A DNA stretch of 64,000 nucleotides, from NCBI GenBank assembly GCA_020744425.1, contig JAGMUV010000010.1, forward strand, positions 1,240,001 through 1,304,000. Direction: 5' to 3'. A program made the translations under genes and the position numbers. Shown here piece after piece: positions 35,473-47,202 of the stretch (positions within the stretch are counted from its first letter, which is position 1; each line of letters starts with the position of its first letter). Source of the stretch: Dactylonectria macrodidyma. Lineage: Eukaryota; Ascomycota; Sordariomycetes; Hypocreales; Nectriaceae. Below the pieces are notes generated by a model that was not told the DNA's origin, made no database searches, and saw only the letters and a program-made list of their open reading frames with translations.

Positions 35473-37128
35473 ATGTCTCGCCAAAGACAAGAAGCCCCCA
35501 AGCGAACTGGGTGCGCCAAGTGCAAGGGTATGTAAAAACATAAGGCTCTATCAAGTGCTGCCAGCCAGCTTTGAAGTGTTGGACACGATACTGACCGTCT
35601 TTGGACAGAACAGCACATCCGTTGCTCCGAGGAACAGCCCCGATGCAGGCGATGCCAGCGCCTCGATCTCGAATGCGTGCGCGGGCTGAAACTCGTCTAT
35701 CGCGAGGATGCCATTCAGCGCGGCATCAGCTTTGGCCGTGAAGGTACATTGCCTACTTCTTTTCCCTTGCCGCTGCTTGACTTCTCTGCAACGCAACTCT
35801 CCTTGAACTGACTCTACGCCGTAAGGGATTTGGCCAAAAAAGCCCCGCGCCAACACACGCAACTCGACCAACGGAGGAGCCATCTTCCAAGGGGTGCCTC
35901 TTGCCCAGTATGCTCATCGCTGGGTATTCCTAAACTTGGGCAACGACGATTTTCAAGGCAATGACAGTGTACTGCGACAGCGTCCGTCGCTTCAGTCTTG
36001 CTATAGCGGCTCTACCAGCACCAACTCCTCGATCACAACGCCAACGAGTCCCATTATCCGCCACCCCCTTCACTCCTTTCCAGACACGGAGACCTACCTT
36101 CTCGACTACTTCATCCGTGGTATCAGCCCGGCCTGCTATCTGAGCGAACTGCACAATCCCCATAGGTCTCTCGTGGTCCGTCTTTGCTTTGTCTCCATTA
36201 CCCTGCGATACCCGCTTCTTGCCGTTGCTGCGAATCAACTTTGCCTCCTCAGCGAAGACCGATTTACCGAAAAAGTCTATCGCTGCAAGACTAAGCGTTG
36301 CAGGGCATCTGACAAGAAATATATTCTAGCATGCATAATGACGCTACGGTAGCATCCATCTTGATGCTGTGTCCAAGAGGTGCATCGCTCTGCACGTAGC
36401 TTACCCGTATCACATGCCCGCTCCGTATTGACCTAGGACATAGATATCAGATGACTGCCCTCTGTCAGGGTTGGTTCACCTCCGCGCTGGCTTGCAACTC
36501 ATCGACTGCAGCACGACCCACAGCGCATCCGATCTGTGAAAATTCTTCACAATGTATTTCGTGGCGCATCATATCATGAACCGTACAGCATCTGAAGTTT
36601 GGCCCCAAGACGAGATGCTCTAGTTCTGGTCTGAATGCGAAGATCTAGAAGAAGTATGACAACTTACATCTCCCTGCTGATGCTGATCGATGCTGACTGC
36701 TTACCAGTTCGACATCTTGATGGGATACTCGGGTGGTGTCATGACCTTCATAAACAGAATCTCGATCCTTGGGTCCGGGAAAGACAATGTAATTTTCAAT
36801 GGCTCGGCCACTTCAAAACATATTCTAACACAGGTGGACCATAGATACTGAAACGCCGATCCCTGATGCCCCGTGAAATTGAATAATACGCAGACGTGGC
36901 CTCCGATATTGGCACGGTCCTATTTTCGCCGAGGCAGAAGCTCCCCAAACCCGTAGCAGGGAGAAAAGAACTCAAGTTGGCCGCGCGAATCAAACATCTC
37001 GCGGCCTTGCTATACCTCACCGAGCGCCTTAGTCATTTCAGGCCAAAATCCAAAAGCTTTTCGGCAAGCACCTCTGTATCTTTGGACGTCAAAGCGTGGG
37101 ATGTCGAAGATGCAGAGCTGTTGACGTT
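35473..37128 (+). pseudogene. broken Zn2Cys6 transcription factor gene, interrupted by transposon
   Basis: The 5' part still splices: exons 35473-35527, 35609-35743 and from 35826. They give a complete zinc cluster (C-x2-C-x6-C-x6-C-x2-C-x6-C, TGCAKCK joined to EQHIRCSEEQPRC) and the start of a Fungal_trans_2 domain (DTETYLLDYFIRGISPACYL, AVAANQLCLL). A one-base frameshift near 36,297 then ends the frame at 36,352. Beyond it homology continues in other frames: DATVASILMLC at about 36,330, a TAG in the 36,600 region before FWSECEDLEE, FDILMGYSGGVMTFINRIS at 36,710, and AARIKHLAALLYLTERL at about 36,985. The similarity stops where the Fot1-like element begins at 37,131. At least one frameshift, several stops and a large insertion make it non-functional. 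A 238-residue truncated product with an intact DNA-binding domain remains possible. Confidence 0.85.
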
Positions 37129-37130
37129 TA

Positions 37131-37198
37131 CCATCCACAACCCCTCTTTCGCCATACCCCCTCTTTTGCTACGCAAAATAAAAAAAGCTTTACTAAAA
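37131..37198 (+). repeat. left terminal inverted repeat of Fot1-like element
   Basis: Over 68 bp this arm matches the reverse complement of 45572-45639 at 65 positions, and all three differences are C/T. It contains an internal duplicated motif, CCCTCTTTCG(C) twice. Weaker similarity extends about 30 bp further. Confidence 0.92.
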
Positions 37199-37307
37199 CT
37201 TACTAACTTTAATTATATAAAAGTCAGCTTAAATATATAGTTAATTAAGAGAAATTATATCTATTAATTATAAAAATAATTATATATAATAATTCTAATC
37301 CTATAAG

Positions 37308-37500
37308 TGTGATGGGAGCGTCTGGAGTGCTGGACCCAGGGCGGGGTCGATATGTAACTAGGACGCATAGGGCAGGCCATAGGGACTATTAATGCGTTTA
37401 TATATCTACGCGCCTGCCTGCTTTCTCTTTCCTCTTTATCGTAGTATTCTTATAATATAGTAATATTACCTCTTAAGTTAATCTTATCTAGCCCGTAATA
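37308..37500 (+). repeat. 5' LTR of chromovirus
   Basis: 193 bp, starting TGTGATGGGAGCG and ending CCCGTAATA. It aligns to the 3' LTR without indels; about 26 differences are all transitions, consistent with RIP acting separately on the two copies. The terminal CA expected of LTRs reads TA here. Confidence 0.9.
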
Positions 37501-40500
37501 TTATACTACGATCCTTTATTCTTTTTACTTATATCTTAATTAATTCTAATGCGTATTAGTATAAGGTTAATCGTTATATTAGATCTAACTATAGATCTGC
37601 CTACTTATAGTAAGATATAGGTATGAATAGTAAATTACTATTAATTAGAACTAATTAGTAGTTAATATAATTAGGAGCTCTGAGTTAAGTATATAGAGTG
37701 CTAATAAAGAGAGTATTAATAAGGTATATTAAGAAAGCGCCTTTTATTAGTAGGTCTAGTAGTACTTTACTAAGTCTATAGATAAGGATAGTAAAGGGAC
37801 TATTAATATAGAAGATAATAAAGGGATATTTATTAGACCTTTTATATAACTTATAGTAGATTCTATTAAAGAAGATTTAAATGCTTAAACTTATAAGATT
37901 ATAAATAATAGCTGATTTATAGTCTATATAAAAGACTAAGATAGAAGATTTAAGAACTTCCTAATTAATACTAATAATATCGAATTAATAGTTTAAAAAT
38001 ACCCTAAAGTATAAGCCTTAATAATTCGCAATTTTACTAAATAACTAGTAATTAGAAGGTAGTAAGACAAGCTTATCGAGCTATATAATAAGTATATTAA
38101 GATAACTGAGCGACTTATTAAAGAGTATAATAAGGTAATTAAGGCCGAAGCAATAGCCTATATTAAGGTAGTATGGATTAATAAGGAATTAGTATGGTTA
38201 AAAGTAGTATATTATACTATCCCTCTTTATAAAGACATACCTCTTAGGAGCGAGATAATGGCTAAGACTAAGCTATACTAGAAGCAGGAGAGTGACTTAC
38301 TTAAGCTTAATAATAGTAAGGAACCGGACTTCGAAGACTGGCTTATTAAGGCTAGATGCAAGCTATAATATAACGGCCTATAAGACTACTCTAAAGAGGA
38401 GGATAAGGTATATTATATTTTTAGTTATTATAAGAGTATTATGACTGCTTATTTACGCCCCTATATGCCTAAGAACGTAGAGGAAGATGCTTTTAAGACT
38501 GCTGAAGATATCTTCTAAGCCCTAACGACCCTCTTCTAAAATAAGAATAAGAAGATTAAAGTATAAAAAGAGTTTAAGGCCTTAAGATATTATACTAATA
38601 GTAGCTAGTATAGCTTCTATATTAAGTTCTTAGCTATAGTAAATAATACTAAGATCCTTAAAAGGGATTAGAAGAAAGAGCTTTATAATAAAGTGCTAAT
38701 AGAGATAAAACGTACTATAGTTATATAGTGCTTTACTAAAGAAGTAAGCTTTAATACTTTTATAATAGTACTTAGTAATATTATAATAGTAGAAGAGGCC
38801 TATATAAAGACCTTAATAAAGAAAGATAGTAAGAAGACTAGTAAGTTATAGACTAATAAGAGTAATAGTACTATTATTAAAAAGAAGGATATTAAGAAGT
38901 TAGTAACTTTAATACCTAAGTACTTAAAGATTAAGATTAATAGTAAATAGACTTTTAAAGACCTAGAGGTTTATAAGCTAGCTAAAGAAAGGAAGTGCTT
39001 TAAGTATAAAAAAGTTAGCTATACTTACTAAGAGTATTTAAAGGGGGGCGAAGTAAATAAAGTTTATACTAAGGCTAAGAAGGCAGAGCAGATAATTACT
39101 ATTATAATCCTTAATAAATTAGATGAATTATCTTCTAAATTAGAAAAAGATAAGTCTTAAGGAAAGTCTCCTCTTTAAGACCTGAATTATAATTACTAAT
39201 CTTTAATAAAGGCTTAATTAATATAAATAAACTACTTAGTAAGGAGAAGCTTTACTATCCCTATATAATAGTAAGTTTAGGGTTAATAATTAAAATTAAA
39301 GGTCTATATAATACTAGAGCGGATAGTTATATCTTTATAAATAAGGATCTAGTCCTAAAAATATATTAATAACTATAGAGCTATTAAATCCTAATCCTAA
39401 GGCGGGGACTCGCTATTAAAGGATATAAAGGCAGATAATAATAGATTACTTATATTATAGTAATAATACTAGATATAGATAGTAGATAATAGCTAAATTA
39501 TCTAATATTAGAACTTAGAATGCATTAAGAGCTAATTATTAAGAAGAAGTAGTTTAAAAAGCATAATATAGAAATCTCTACTAAATATCACTACTTATAA
39601 TAGCCTGATGATAGGCTGAAGGATTACCTTAATAGTAATATTATAATACTGATATCTTTATTAAAGGGCCCTTACTATTTAAGGCTAGCAAACCAGGCCG
39701 ATATAGAATAATATAACTAACTGAGCGTAGAATGAAAGAAGGCCCGCAAGGATCGGATCCTTAGGAGGGGAGATCGCCTGCTAAAGAGGCAATAGTCAGA
39801 TAATACTAAAAAGAATATAGCTAAGATGGATAGAGTATTAAGAGATATAGCGCCCTCTCTCCTAATAAAGGACTTTAATACTAAGCTAATAATAATCTAA
39901 GCTAACCTATTATAATAACTAATGATTAATACTAAGAGAGTTATAATTAAAATCAGTATTATTAGTACTAGTAGGTAGTAGAAGAGGGTGGTTAAATAAG
40001 AGGATACTAAATAGATTAGTAAAGTTACCTTTTAGAAGATTAATAAGATTATTAAAGAATGATTAGAATAGAGAGAAGCTAAAGGGAAGAACCTTTATAA
40101 AATATGCTTAAATTAAAGGAGAAAGTAAAGTTAAAGTTACTTTAATAGTACTTATACTTATAATATGCCTTTTCTAAAGCTAAGTTTAATACCTTACTAC
40201 TTTATTAACTAAGTATTAATATAAAGCTAGAATTAAAAGAGCTAATCTCTAATAATTAGAAAGTCTTATTAATATAAGTTAAGCTTTAAATAGCTAGAAG
40301 TAATAAAGAACTATATTAAAAAATACTTATAAAAAGGATTTATTATATTAGTAAGTAATGCATTATATATATTACTAGTCCTATTTATAAAAAAGAAGAA
40401 TAGTAAATAGGGTTTTTATATAAACTATAGGAAGCTTAATAAGTTAATAGTAAAGGAATATTATATACTACTTTTAATAGAAGAAACTCAGTTAAGACTA

Positions 40501-43403
40501 GTAAAGGCAAAAGTATTTATAAAATTTAATATTTAATAAGCCTTCTATTAGATATAGATATCTTTAGAATCTAAGGATCTTATAGCCTTTAAGACTTAAT
40601 ATAGTACTTATAAGTATAAGATAATACTATTTAGTCTAACTAATAGCCCTTTATACTTCTAAGCTTATATTAATTATATTTTAATAGATCTTTTAAATAT
40701 TTACTATATAGTATATATTAATAATATTCTTATTTACTTAGAAAACATTAAAGACTATAAAGAGTATATTAATATAATCTTAAAATAATTAGTTATAGTA
40801 AAGTTATAAGTAGATATTAATAAGTCAGAATTCTATATTATAAAAATAGAGTTCTTAAGCTTTATAATTATAATAAATAGGATCTGAATAGATCTGAAAA
40901 AGATAAAGGCTATTATAGACTAAGAAGAACTAATAAATGTATAAGAAGTATAGGCCTTCTTTAGGTTTTATAATTTCTACTGAAAGTTCGTTAAGTTTTA
41001 TAGTTAGATAGTGTGACTACTTATACTATTAATAAAGAAGGGGATCCTATAGAAGTGGACTAAAGAAGAGATAATTATAATAAAGGCTATAAAGTTAGTA
41101 ATTTCATTAGCCTTATGCTAGGCCTAGTATAACTCTCTTTATAATATAATTGTTAAGACTAATGTATTAGGAGGTATAGTAATTATAGTACTAATTTAGA
41201 AAAGTGAAGATAGGGACTAGTACTTTATAGCTTTCTTCTTTAAGATAATAAATAATATAAAAATGCATTACCTGATTTATAACTAGGAAATGCTTATAAT
41301 AGTGCTAGCTTTAAAGGAATAGAATACTAAGCTCTTAGGGCTCTAATAGCAATTCCTAGTTATTACTAACTATAAAGCCTTTAAGTACTTTTTAATAAAA
41401 TAATGCTTTAATAATAAGTAAATGCAATAAGCAGATAACTTAGCGCTTTATAACTTTAAGATTACTTACTATTTAAAGCAAGAGAATATTATAGTAAATG
41501 CTTTATTTCAGAAGTTATCTGAACTGGCTATATAAAAAGCATAATAAGAAGCTATATAGAATAGAGTATTACTAAGTTAGGACCTAGTAATTAGTTCTAT
41601 TAACTATAAGGTCATAGCTGGCCCCTGTACTAAGCCTAATTCTAAAGAAGGACTAGAGGTAGTATTAATTAGGGCTAAAGCTATTAAGTCCTTAGTCAGC
41701 TTTAGAAGAGAGGCTATCTAAGCGCTAGAGGGATAGTAGCTACTTAATACTATCCTCTAGGCTAATAGGGCCTCTTTTTAATTATAGCCCTACTAAGAGA
41801 ATGTAGAAAAGAAGGCTAATAGTTAGATAATAGATAAAGGTATAGTTTACTAGAACTAGTGCATTTTTATTTTAAATAAAGGTGTTCTTTAAATGCTAAT
41901 TATTAAAGAGAACTACTATAAGCTTAATATAGCCTACTTAGGATATAATAAAACCATTAGATTAGTTATTAAAAGGTTTTAGTAGCTAGGCTTATTAGCT
42001 AATATTAATTAGTTCTAAGCAAATTATAAACTATATAGAAGAGCTTATACTAATAAAGATAAGACCTCTAGATTGCTATACTTATTAGAAGTCCTATACT
42101 AAATATAGTAGTATATTATAACAGACTTCTATTATATGCCTAAGGATAAGAATAGATATAATTATATATAAGTAGTTATTAATTAGCTTAATAAGATCGC
42201 TTTTTCTATACCTTACTATTAGATAGTAATAGTAAAGGACATTATATATATATACTACTATTATATTTATTAGGTTTTTAAAGTACTAAAGATAGTAATA
42301 TTAGACTAAGGACTATAGTTTATTACTACCTTTATAAATAAGCTATATAAGCTTATTAAAGTAAAGTAGAAACTAAGTATAGTAAAATACCCTTAGATAG
42401 ATCGGAATATTAAGATCTATAACTAGTATTTAAATTACTAATTATAACTATTTATTAACTATTATTAAGATAACTAGAGTAAACTACTACTATTAATAGA
42501 CTATATATAGATAAATCTTTACTATAAGTTACTAAGTATAGAACTAGTAAGACTATTACTTAGCTACTTACTCTAATCCTAACTTAATTAAGATAAGAAA
42601 ACTAACCTTAAGGGCTATAAAATAAAAGCTAAATGTTTATTAAAAGAAGATACTTAATAGTATACTAAGCGGATTATAGATTCTATTAAAGTTACTAAGC
42701 AGAATCTCTACTAAGTATAGGAATAGTAGATCTACTAAACTAATAAGAAGTACTAAGAACTGGATTTTATAATTAGGAATAAAGTCTGGGTTAATATGCA
42801 TAGACTTATAAGTATAAGACCTAACTAGGTATTAGACTAAAGGAAAAGAGAGCTATAGACTATTATAGAATAAGTCAGGCATTTATATTACTTAGACTTA
42901 TTCTCTTTATAGTATATAAACCTAACTCTATATATAGATTAGTTATAATATTATTCTAATAATCCTATACTAAAGTAAGATAAAGACTTACTATTACTTA
43001 AAGTTATTAATAATACTAAAGAGTATAAAGTTTATAAAATTAAAGAATTATAATATAATAAGTATAATAAATAGCTCTAATATAAAGTAAACTAGATTAA
43101 ATATAATCCTAATAATAAATAGTACTTTACTAAAAACTTTAAAAATATATTAATATAATTAAAGGAGTTCTATAAAGAATATTTAAAAGTACTTAAACTA
43201 TTAAAGTAATTATAGGCCTAGGTTAATATAATTACTATAAATATAGATATATTAAAGCACCCTAATAATAATTAACTAATTAAACTAAGCTAGGGGCTTA
43301 AGAAAGTATAATAGAAATAAAGAGTATTCGTTATTTAGCGATTATAAGAATTTAATAACTTATGCTTATGCAGCCGTTTTAAGCGCCTTGAAGAGGGGGG
43401 TGA

Positions 43404-43596
43404 TGTAATGGGAGCGTTTAGAGTGCTGGACCTAGGGCGGGGTCGATACATAACTAAGACGCACGGAGCAGGCTATAGGGACTATTAATGCGTTTACGCA
43501 TCTATGCGCCTGCCCGCTTTCTCTTTCCTCTTTATTATAGTATTCTTATAATATAGTAGCATTACTTCTTGAGTTGATCTTATCTGGCCTGTGATA
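43404..43596 (+). repeat. 3' LTR of chromovirus
   Basis: 193 bp, starting TGTAATGGGAGCG and ending CCTGTGATA. It is preceded by a polypurine tract and followed directly by the ATAAG duplication. Confidence 0.9.
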
Positions 43597-43721
43597 ATAA
43601 GGCTATATAAAGTATAAGATCTATATATACTATGCTATAGAAATATTATTAGTTAGATAACTAAATTCCTTACTGCTCTTTGCCTTATTTTTTAGCCTTT
43701 ATCTTTAATAATAATATAAAA

Positions 43722-45500
43722 ATGCCTAGGCTAAGACTTTAATAGAAATATATAGAAGATAATATAGCGGAGGCTATATTAGATATTATTAATAATAGCT
43801 TTCTACTCCCTTAAGCAGCCTAGAGATAGAGAGTGCTTTAAAGGACTCTAATCAACAGACTTAATAGCTATAAGGCTATAAAAAAGCAGATTCATCCTTA
43901 TTAATGCTTATCTAAGAGTTAAGAGAATAGGTTAGCTGCTTAAATACTCTACTAAGAGTCTTTAAGCTATGCTCTATCTTATAGTCAGATTTATGCTTAT
44001 ATTATAAGCTTATTAAGATAGTATAGTGAATATCCTAAGTTAGGATATAACTAAGTAATTAAGTTTATTAATCGCTATTTAGACTTAAAGACTAAGATAA
44101 GTAGATATTAAGAAGTTAAAAGGTTTAACTCTTTTATACTTAAAGCAGTTTATTAATACTTTAATATTAAAAAGGGCTAGTATAGTTAGATTAAGCTTAA
44201 AAATACTATTAATATTAATAAAGGGGGTATTATAACTAGTTTTAGTAAGAATATGCTTTTATTTCTTATTAGTATTTAAAATTAACTAATTAATTCTTTT
44301 TATTTAAGCTTAGATAGTTTAGTTATTAGAAGTGCGGACTTAAAGTAGAAGGCATTTCTTAAAAGACTATAAATTTAAAATTAGACTTTATTTATTAAAG
44401 CTATTACTATTAATAGCCGCGCTTTAACTCCTAGTATAATATTTAAAAGAAAATAACTATAGAAATAGTAATTTCTTAAGGAGTTTAAGCAGATAGTAGA
44501 CTAGTATTATATAATATTACTTAATAAGTAGACTAATAATTATATTAATATTAAATGGCTTAAAAGAGTCTATTTACTCTAGACTATACTTACTAATAAT
44601 TCTAATACTAGATTGATTATTTTAAATAGTTATAAGAGCTATATAATAGTATATTCTTCCTTTTCTTTACTTTAAAATTAATATTAAATAATATAAGAAT
44701 AAATAGATAGTTATATACTTTTTAAATAATATTTATTACTACTATCTATTAGTATACCACTCTTATAGACTCTAATTACTAAATAATAAAGTATTTAATA
44801 CTTTAAAAGCTATATATTAATAAAAGTTAGAAAAGTTTACTTTATTAACTAATTCTATTCTAATAAATAAGGTTAATTTTATTAAAGCTTATACTAAAGC
44901 TCGCTGAGTTAGAATAACTAAGAAGAACATACTATTAAGCTAGAGAGTTACTAGTAACTAGCCAATTTTATATTCTAAAGCACTATAATACTCTAAAATC
45001 TAAGAAGATAGACTAAATAGTAGCTTAAAAGTAACTCCTGAACCCAGGCTGTATTTTAATTTAAATAATATACTATAAATAAGCTATTAAATTCATAATC
45101 TTAGGCTAAATAAAATACTAAAGACATAAAGATAGTATAATATAATAGTTAAAGGCTTTAAGGCTTAATAATAGATAGTAATAGTGCATATACTAAGAAT
45201 TACTAGCCTAAAAGAAGAATTAGCTCGCCTAAAGAAAGAGAAGAAAAAGAAAGTAATACTAAATCCTAATAAATATTTTATAACTCTTAAGAAGACCCTA
45301 GCTAATAAAAAAGCTATACTAAAAGGAAAGACTTAAAATATACTTATTAGAATAGAATCTATCTATTTAAGTAAGCAGGAGTTAGAATTAGAAGCTGGCT
45401 TAGTTATAAAAGTCAGTAAGGAAACCATACCCTATTAACCCACTAAGCAGTTAGAGCAGCTAGTAAAAAAACTTAAGGCATAATAAAGAAATCTACTTAT
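43722..45500 (+). pseudogene. RIP-inactivated Fot1/pogo transposase
   Basis: Starting at an ATG (MPRLRL, then a stop), the stop-ridden frame keeps the pogo-type N-terminus: DNIAEAILDIINN, a helix-turn-helix segment with L.KAAWRY, and the ES.SYALSYSQI segment typical of the CENP-B-like DNA-binding part. The later stretch AITINSRALTPSIIFKRK, around 44,400, corresponds to the conserved region of the DDE nuclease core. A Lys-rich coiled-coil-like tail lies at about 45,190-45,320. Many CAA/CAG codons read TAA/TAG. No functional enzyme is possible. Confidence 0.75.
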
Positions 45501-45571
45501 TATTTATAAAACGAAAAATTTTATGCATTTCTATTAATTTAGTCAAATTCTATATAAGTAAAGTTATTAAT

Positions 45572-45639
45572 TTTTAGTAGAGCTTTTTTTATTTTACGTA
45601 GCGAAAGAGGGGGTATGGCGAAAGAGGGGTTGTGGATGG
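45572..45639 (-). repeat. right terminal inverted repeat of Fot1-like element
   Basis: Reverse complement of the left arm, ending GTGGATGG immediately before the TA duplication at 45640-45641. Confidence 0.92.
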
Positions 45640-45641
45640 TA

Positions 45642-46098
45642 TAACTCCAGTTCCGAGCTAAAGCAAAGGGAAGCAACGAGAAAATACTGGTCACAGGGTT
45701 AGAAAATAATAAATACAAATAGGATATCACTTTAATTATAAGCTACTAACAATAAATAATTGAATGAAAAAAGCTATATAATGCTTTCTGAAATCTTAGC
45801 AATTAAAATATAAAAAATTAATTCCACTTTTATAAGCTGTCAAAAAGGGACATAAAGTTGTTTATAAACTGAATCCTATTATTAACATGGTATAGTAAAA
45901 TAATATCATCAATGAACAAGAACTGGCCGCAGCAGCCAAGGGCCCCCTAAGAGCCTGACGGCCTAGATAAATAGCCTCCTCAGGCCCCTTGTTATAATAA
46001 GAAGAACTTCCATCATCCCAACGTATATTCATCAATCCATTCTGATCAAGTCGAAGAGAGGATAGGCGCCTAGCTTTAGACAACCCAGGGATTTCGCG
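45642..46098. other. AT-rich flank with short unassigned frame
   Basis: 45,700-45,860 is AT-rich and featureless. A minus-strand frame at 45,862-46,083 reads ARRLSSLRLDQNGLMNIRW followed by a Tyr/Ser-rich part. Its composition is protein-like and it may be a downstream piece of the DUF7580-like relic, but I do not recognise it. Confidence 0.35.
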
Positions 46099-46630
46099 GA
46101 CGCCATGAAAAATGTACTCACGGGTCTGCTCTCCCTTGTAGGATCACTTCCTGAGAAGCCACACCGGCTCTGGTGAGGCAAGAAGTGTGAGGGGTTGGCT
46201 TGTGGTGTTGGTCATCCAGCCACTGATGTGCTCGGCCTAGTTTCTCACCGAGATCCTTGACGAGCCAGTCGCTCTTTCAGTCGTCGCTTTGCGGATCATC
46301 CATCATGTCGACAAGGTCTTCGTTGCTTACGACCTGCTTTAGCAGCAGGCGGACGTTGTGATCGTAAGCTGTGTGTCCCATCAGCAGGCGTCGGGTTACT
46401 TTGGATAGCTGACCTTTCCATTTGAGGAAAGCTACCATCGGCTCGACGAAGTCCTCATAGTGCTCGAGTTCCGATATCAACAGGGGAACGGCACCCAGGA
46501 CCAGGCCGGCAATTTCTGCCGTGGTCCAGTACTTTCGCACGGTTATTGTGTGAAGCTGGAATGTCACGAACTTATCTTGGCACGCGGGGGGATAGATGTT
46601 TCTGCGTCGCTTGTCGCGGCTAGCGTTCAT
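46099..46630 (-). pseudogene. DUF7580/prion-like STAND-associated protein, N-terminal fragment with premature stop
   Basis: The minus-strand frame 46,630-46,277 contains EIAGLVLGAVPLLISELEHY and VEPMVAFLKWKGQL, then LLLKQVVSNEDLVDMMDD. This is the N-terminal signature of a fungal family (DUF7580 group) usually several hundred residues long. Relatives begin almost exactly at the EIAGLVLG segment, where this copy has ACG GCA GAA in place of an obvious ATG. A TGA at 46,277 ends the frame; it sits where relatives usually have Trp (TGG), and the downstream frame continues open to about 46,120 with KSDWLVKDLGEKLGRAHQWL. It is read as a truncated, stop-containing relic next to the RIP-mutated element. 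A short 117-residue protein from the in-frame ATG at 46,630 is the alternative. Confidence 0.65.
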
Positions 46631-47202
46631 GCATGACAGCCCAATGGGTTTGCCGTACCCAAGCGCTGACCAAGGAACAAATCGGAAGAAAATCTCTCCG
46701 AGTTGGTAGAACCTGATGGCCTTAAAGACTTGTCACTAGAACAGTTCAGTCCTTATAACTACTGTTGGATTGACCCTCGGTGGCGGAATAAGGCCCGGAT
46801 AAGAACAACCGTCTGATATATCAATATCCTGTCTTAGTGTTAGATTGTGGCTATGTGATGCATCAAGGAGGTTATTCAGATATCAGAATATTAGGATATC
46901 TATATGTAGAGCTAAAGATAACAATAAAACCTCACTCTAAAAGAAAGCAAAGAAAAGCGTTCATAAGAATAAGAATAATACGAATAATTAAATATTATTA
47001 AGAATTAATCTACATTTATCTAGCTATCCCTAATCTTTACTAAAGACACACTGCGTATCTAATATTCAGTTATAGGGGGTGAGATTGACCTAAGAACCCC
47101 TCATAGGAAAAGAGGGGGCAGGAGGGATCCTAGATCAGTACAATCATCATCTTTGGTCTCCACAGTTGACCCTCTATTGAAGTCCCTGATCGAATTGGCC
47201 GT
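46631..47202. other. intergenic, partly AT-rich
   Basis: Positions about 46,850-47,060 are AT-rich with repeated AAT/ATA runs, possibly the edge of another old insertion. No gene recognised. Confidence 0.4.

Larger units (their letters stand above)
37308..43596 (+). mobile_element. Ty3/gypsy chromovirus LTR retrotransposon, RIP-inactivated
   Basis: The element is 6289 bp with two 193-bp LTRs and a perfect 5-bp target duplication, ATAAG at 37303-37307 and 43597-43601. Domains are readable despite stops and occur in Ty3/gypsy order. A gag zinc-knuckle remnant lies at about 38,990-39,040, with KCFK and Y/C changes at metal positions. Reverse transcriptase at about 40,300-40,900 has INYRKLNK, KFNI and YINNILIY replacing the YVDD box. 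RNase H lies at about 41,050-41,520, integrase at about 41,880-42,800, and a chromodomain relic at about 43,010-43,170 (EYKVYKIKEL, KYNPNNK). A purine tract, AAGAGGGGGG, sits just before the 3' LTR. Nothing in it can encode an intact protein. It sits in the same orientation as, and upstream of, the Fot1-like transposase. Confidence 0.92.
37131..45639 (+). mobile_element. Fot1/pogo-like DNA transposon, RIP-mutated, carrying a nested retrotransposon
   Basis: The element is bounded by inverted repeats starting CCATCCACAACCCC and flanked on both sides by TA (37129-37130 and 45640-45641), the target duplication of Tc1/mariner/pogo elements. Subtracting the nested retrotransposon and its 5-bp duplication leaves about 2.2 kb, close to the size of Fot1-type elements. 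The transposase relic lies in the right part. The DNA is strongly AT-rich with TAA/TAG stops throughout, as RIP produces. Insertion was into the 3' part of a Zn2Cys6 gene. Confidence 0.85.
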
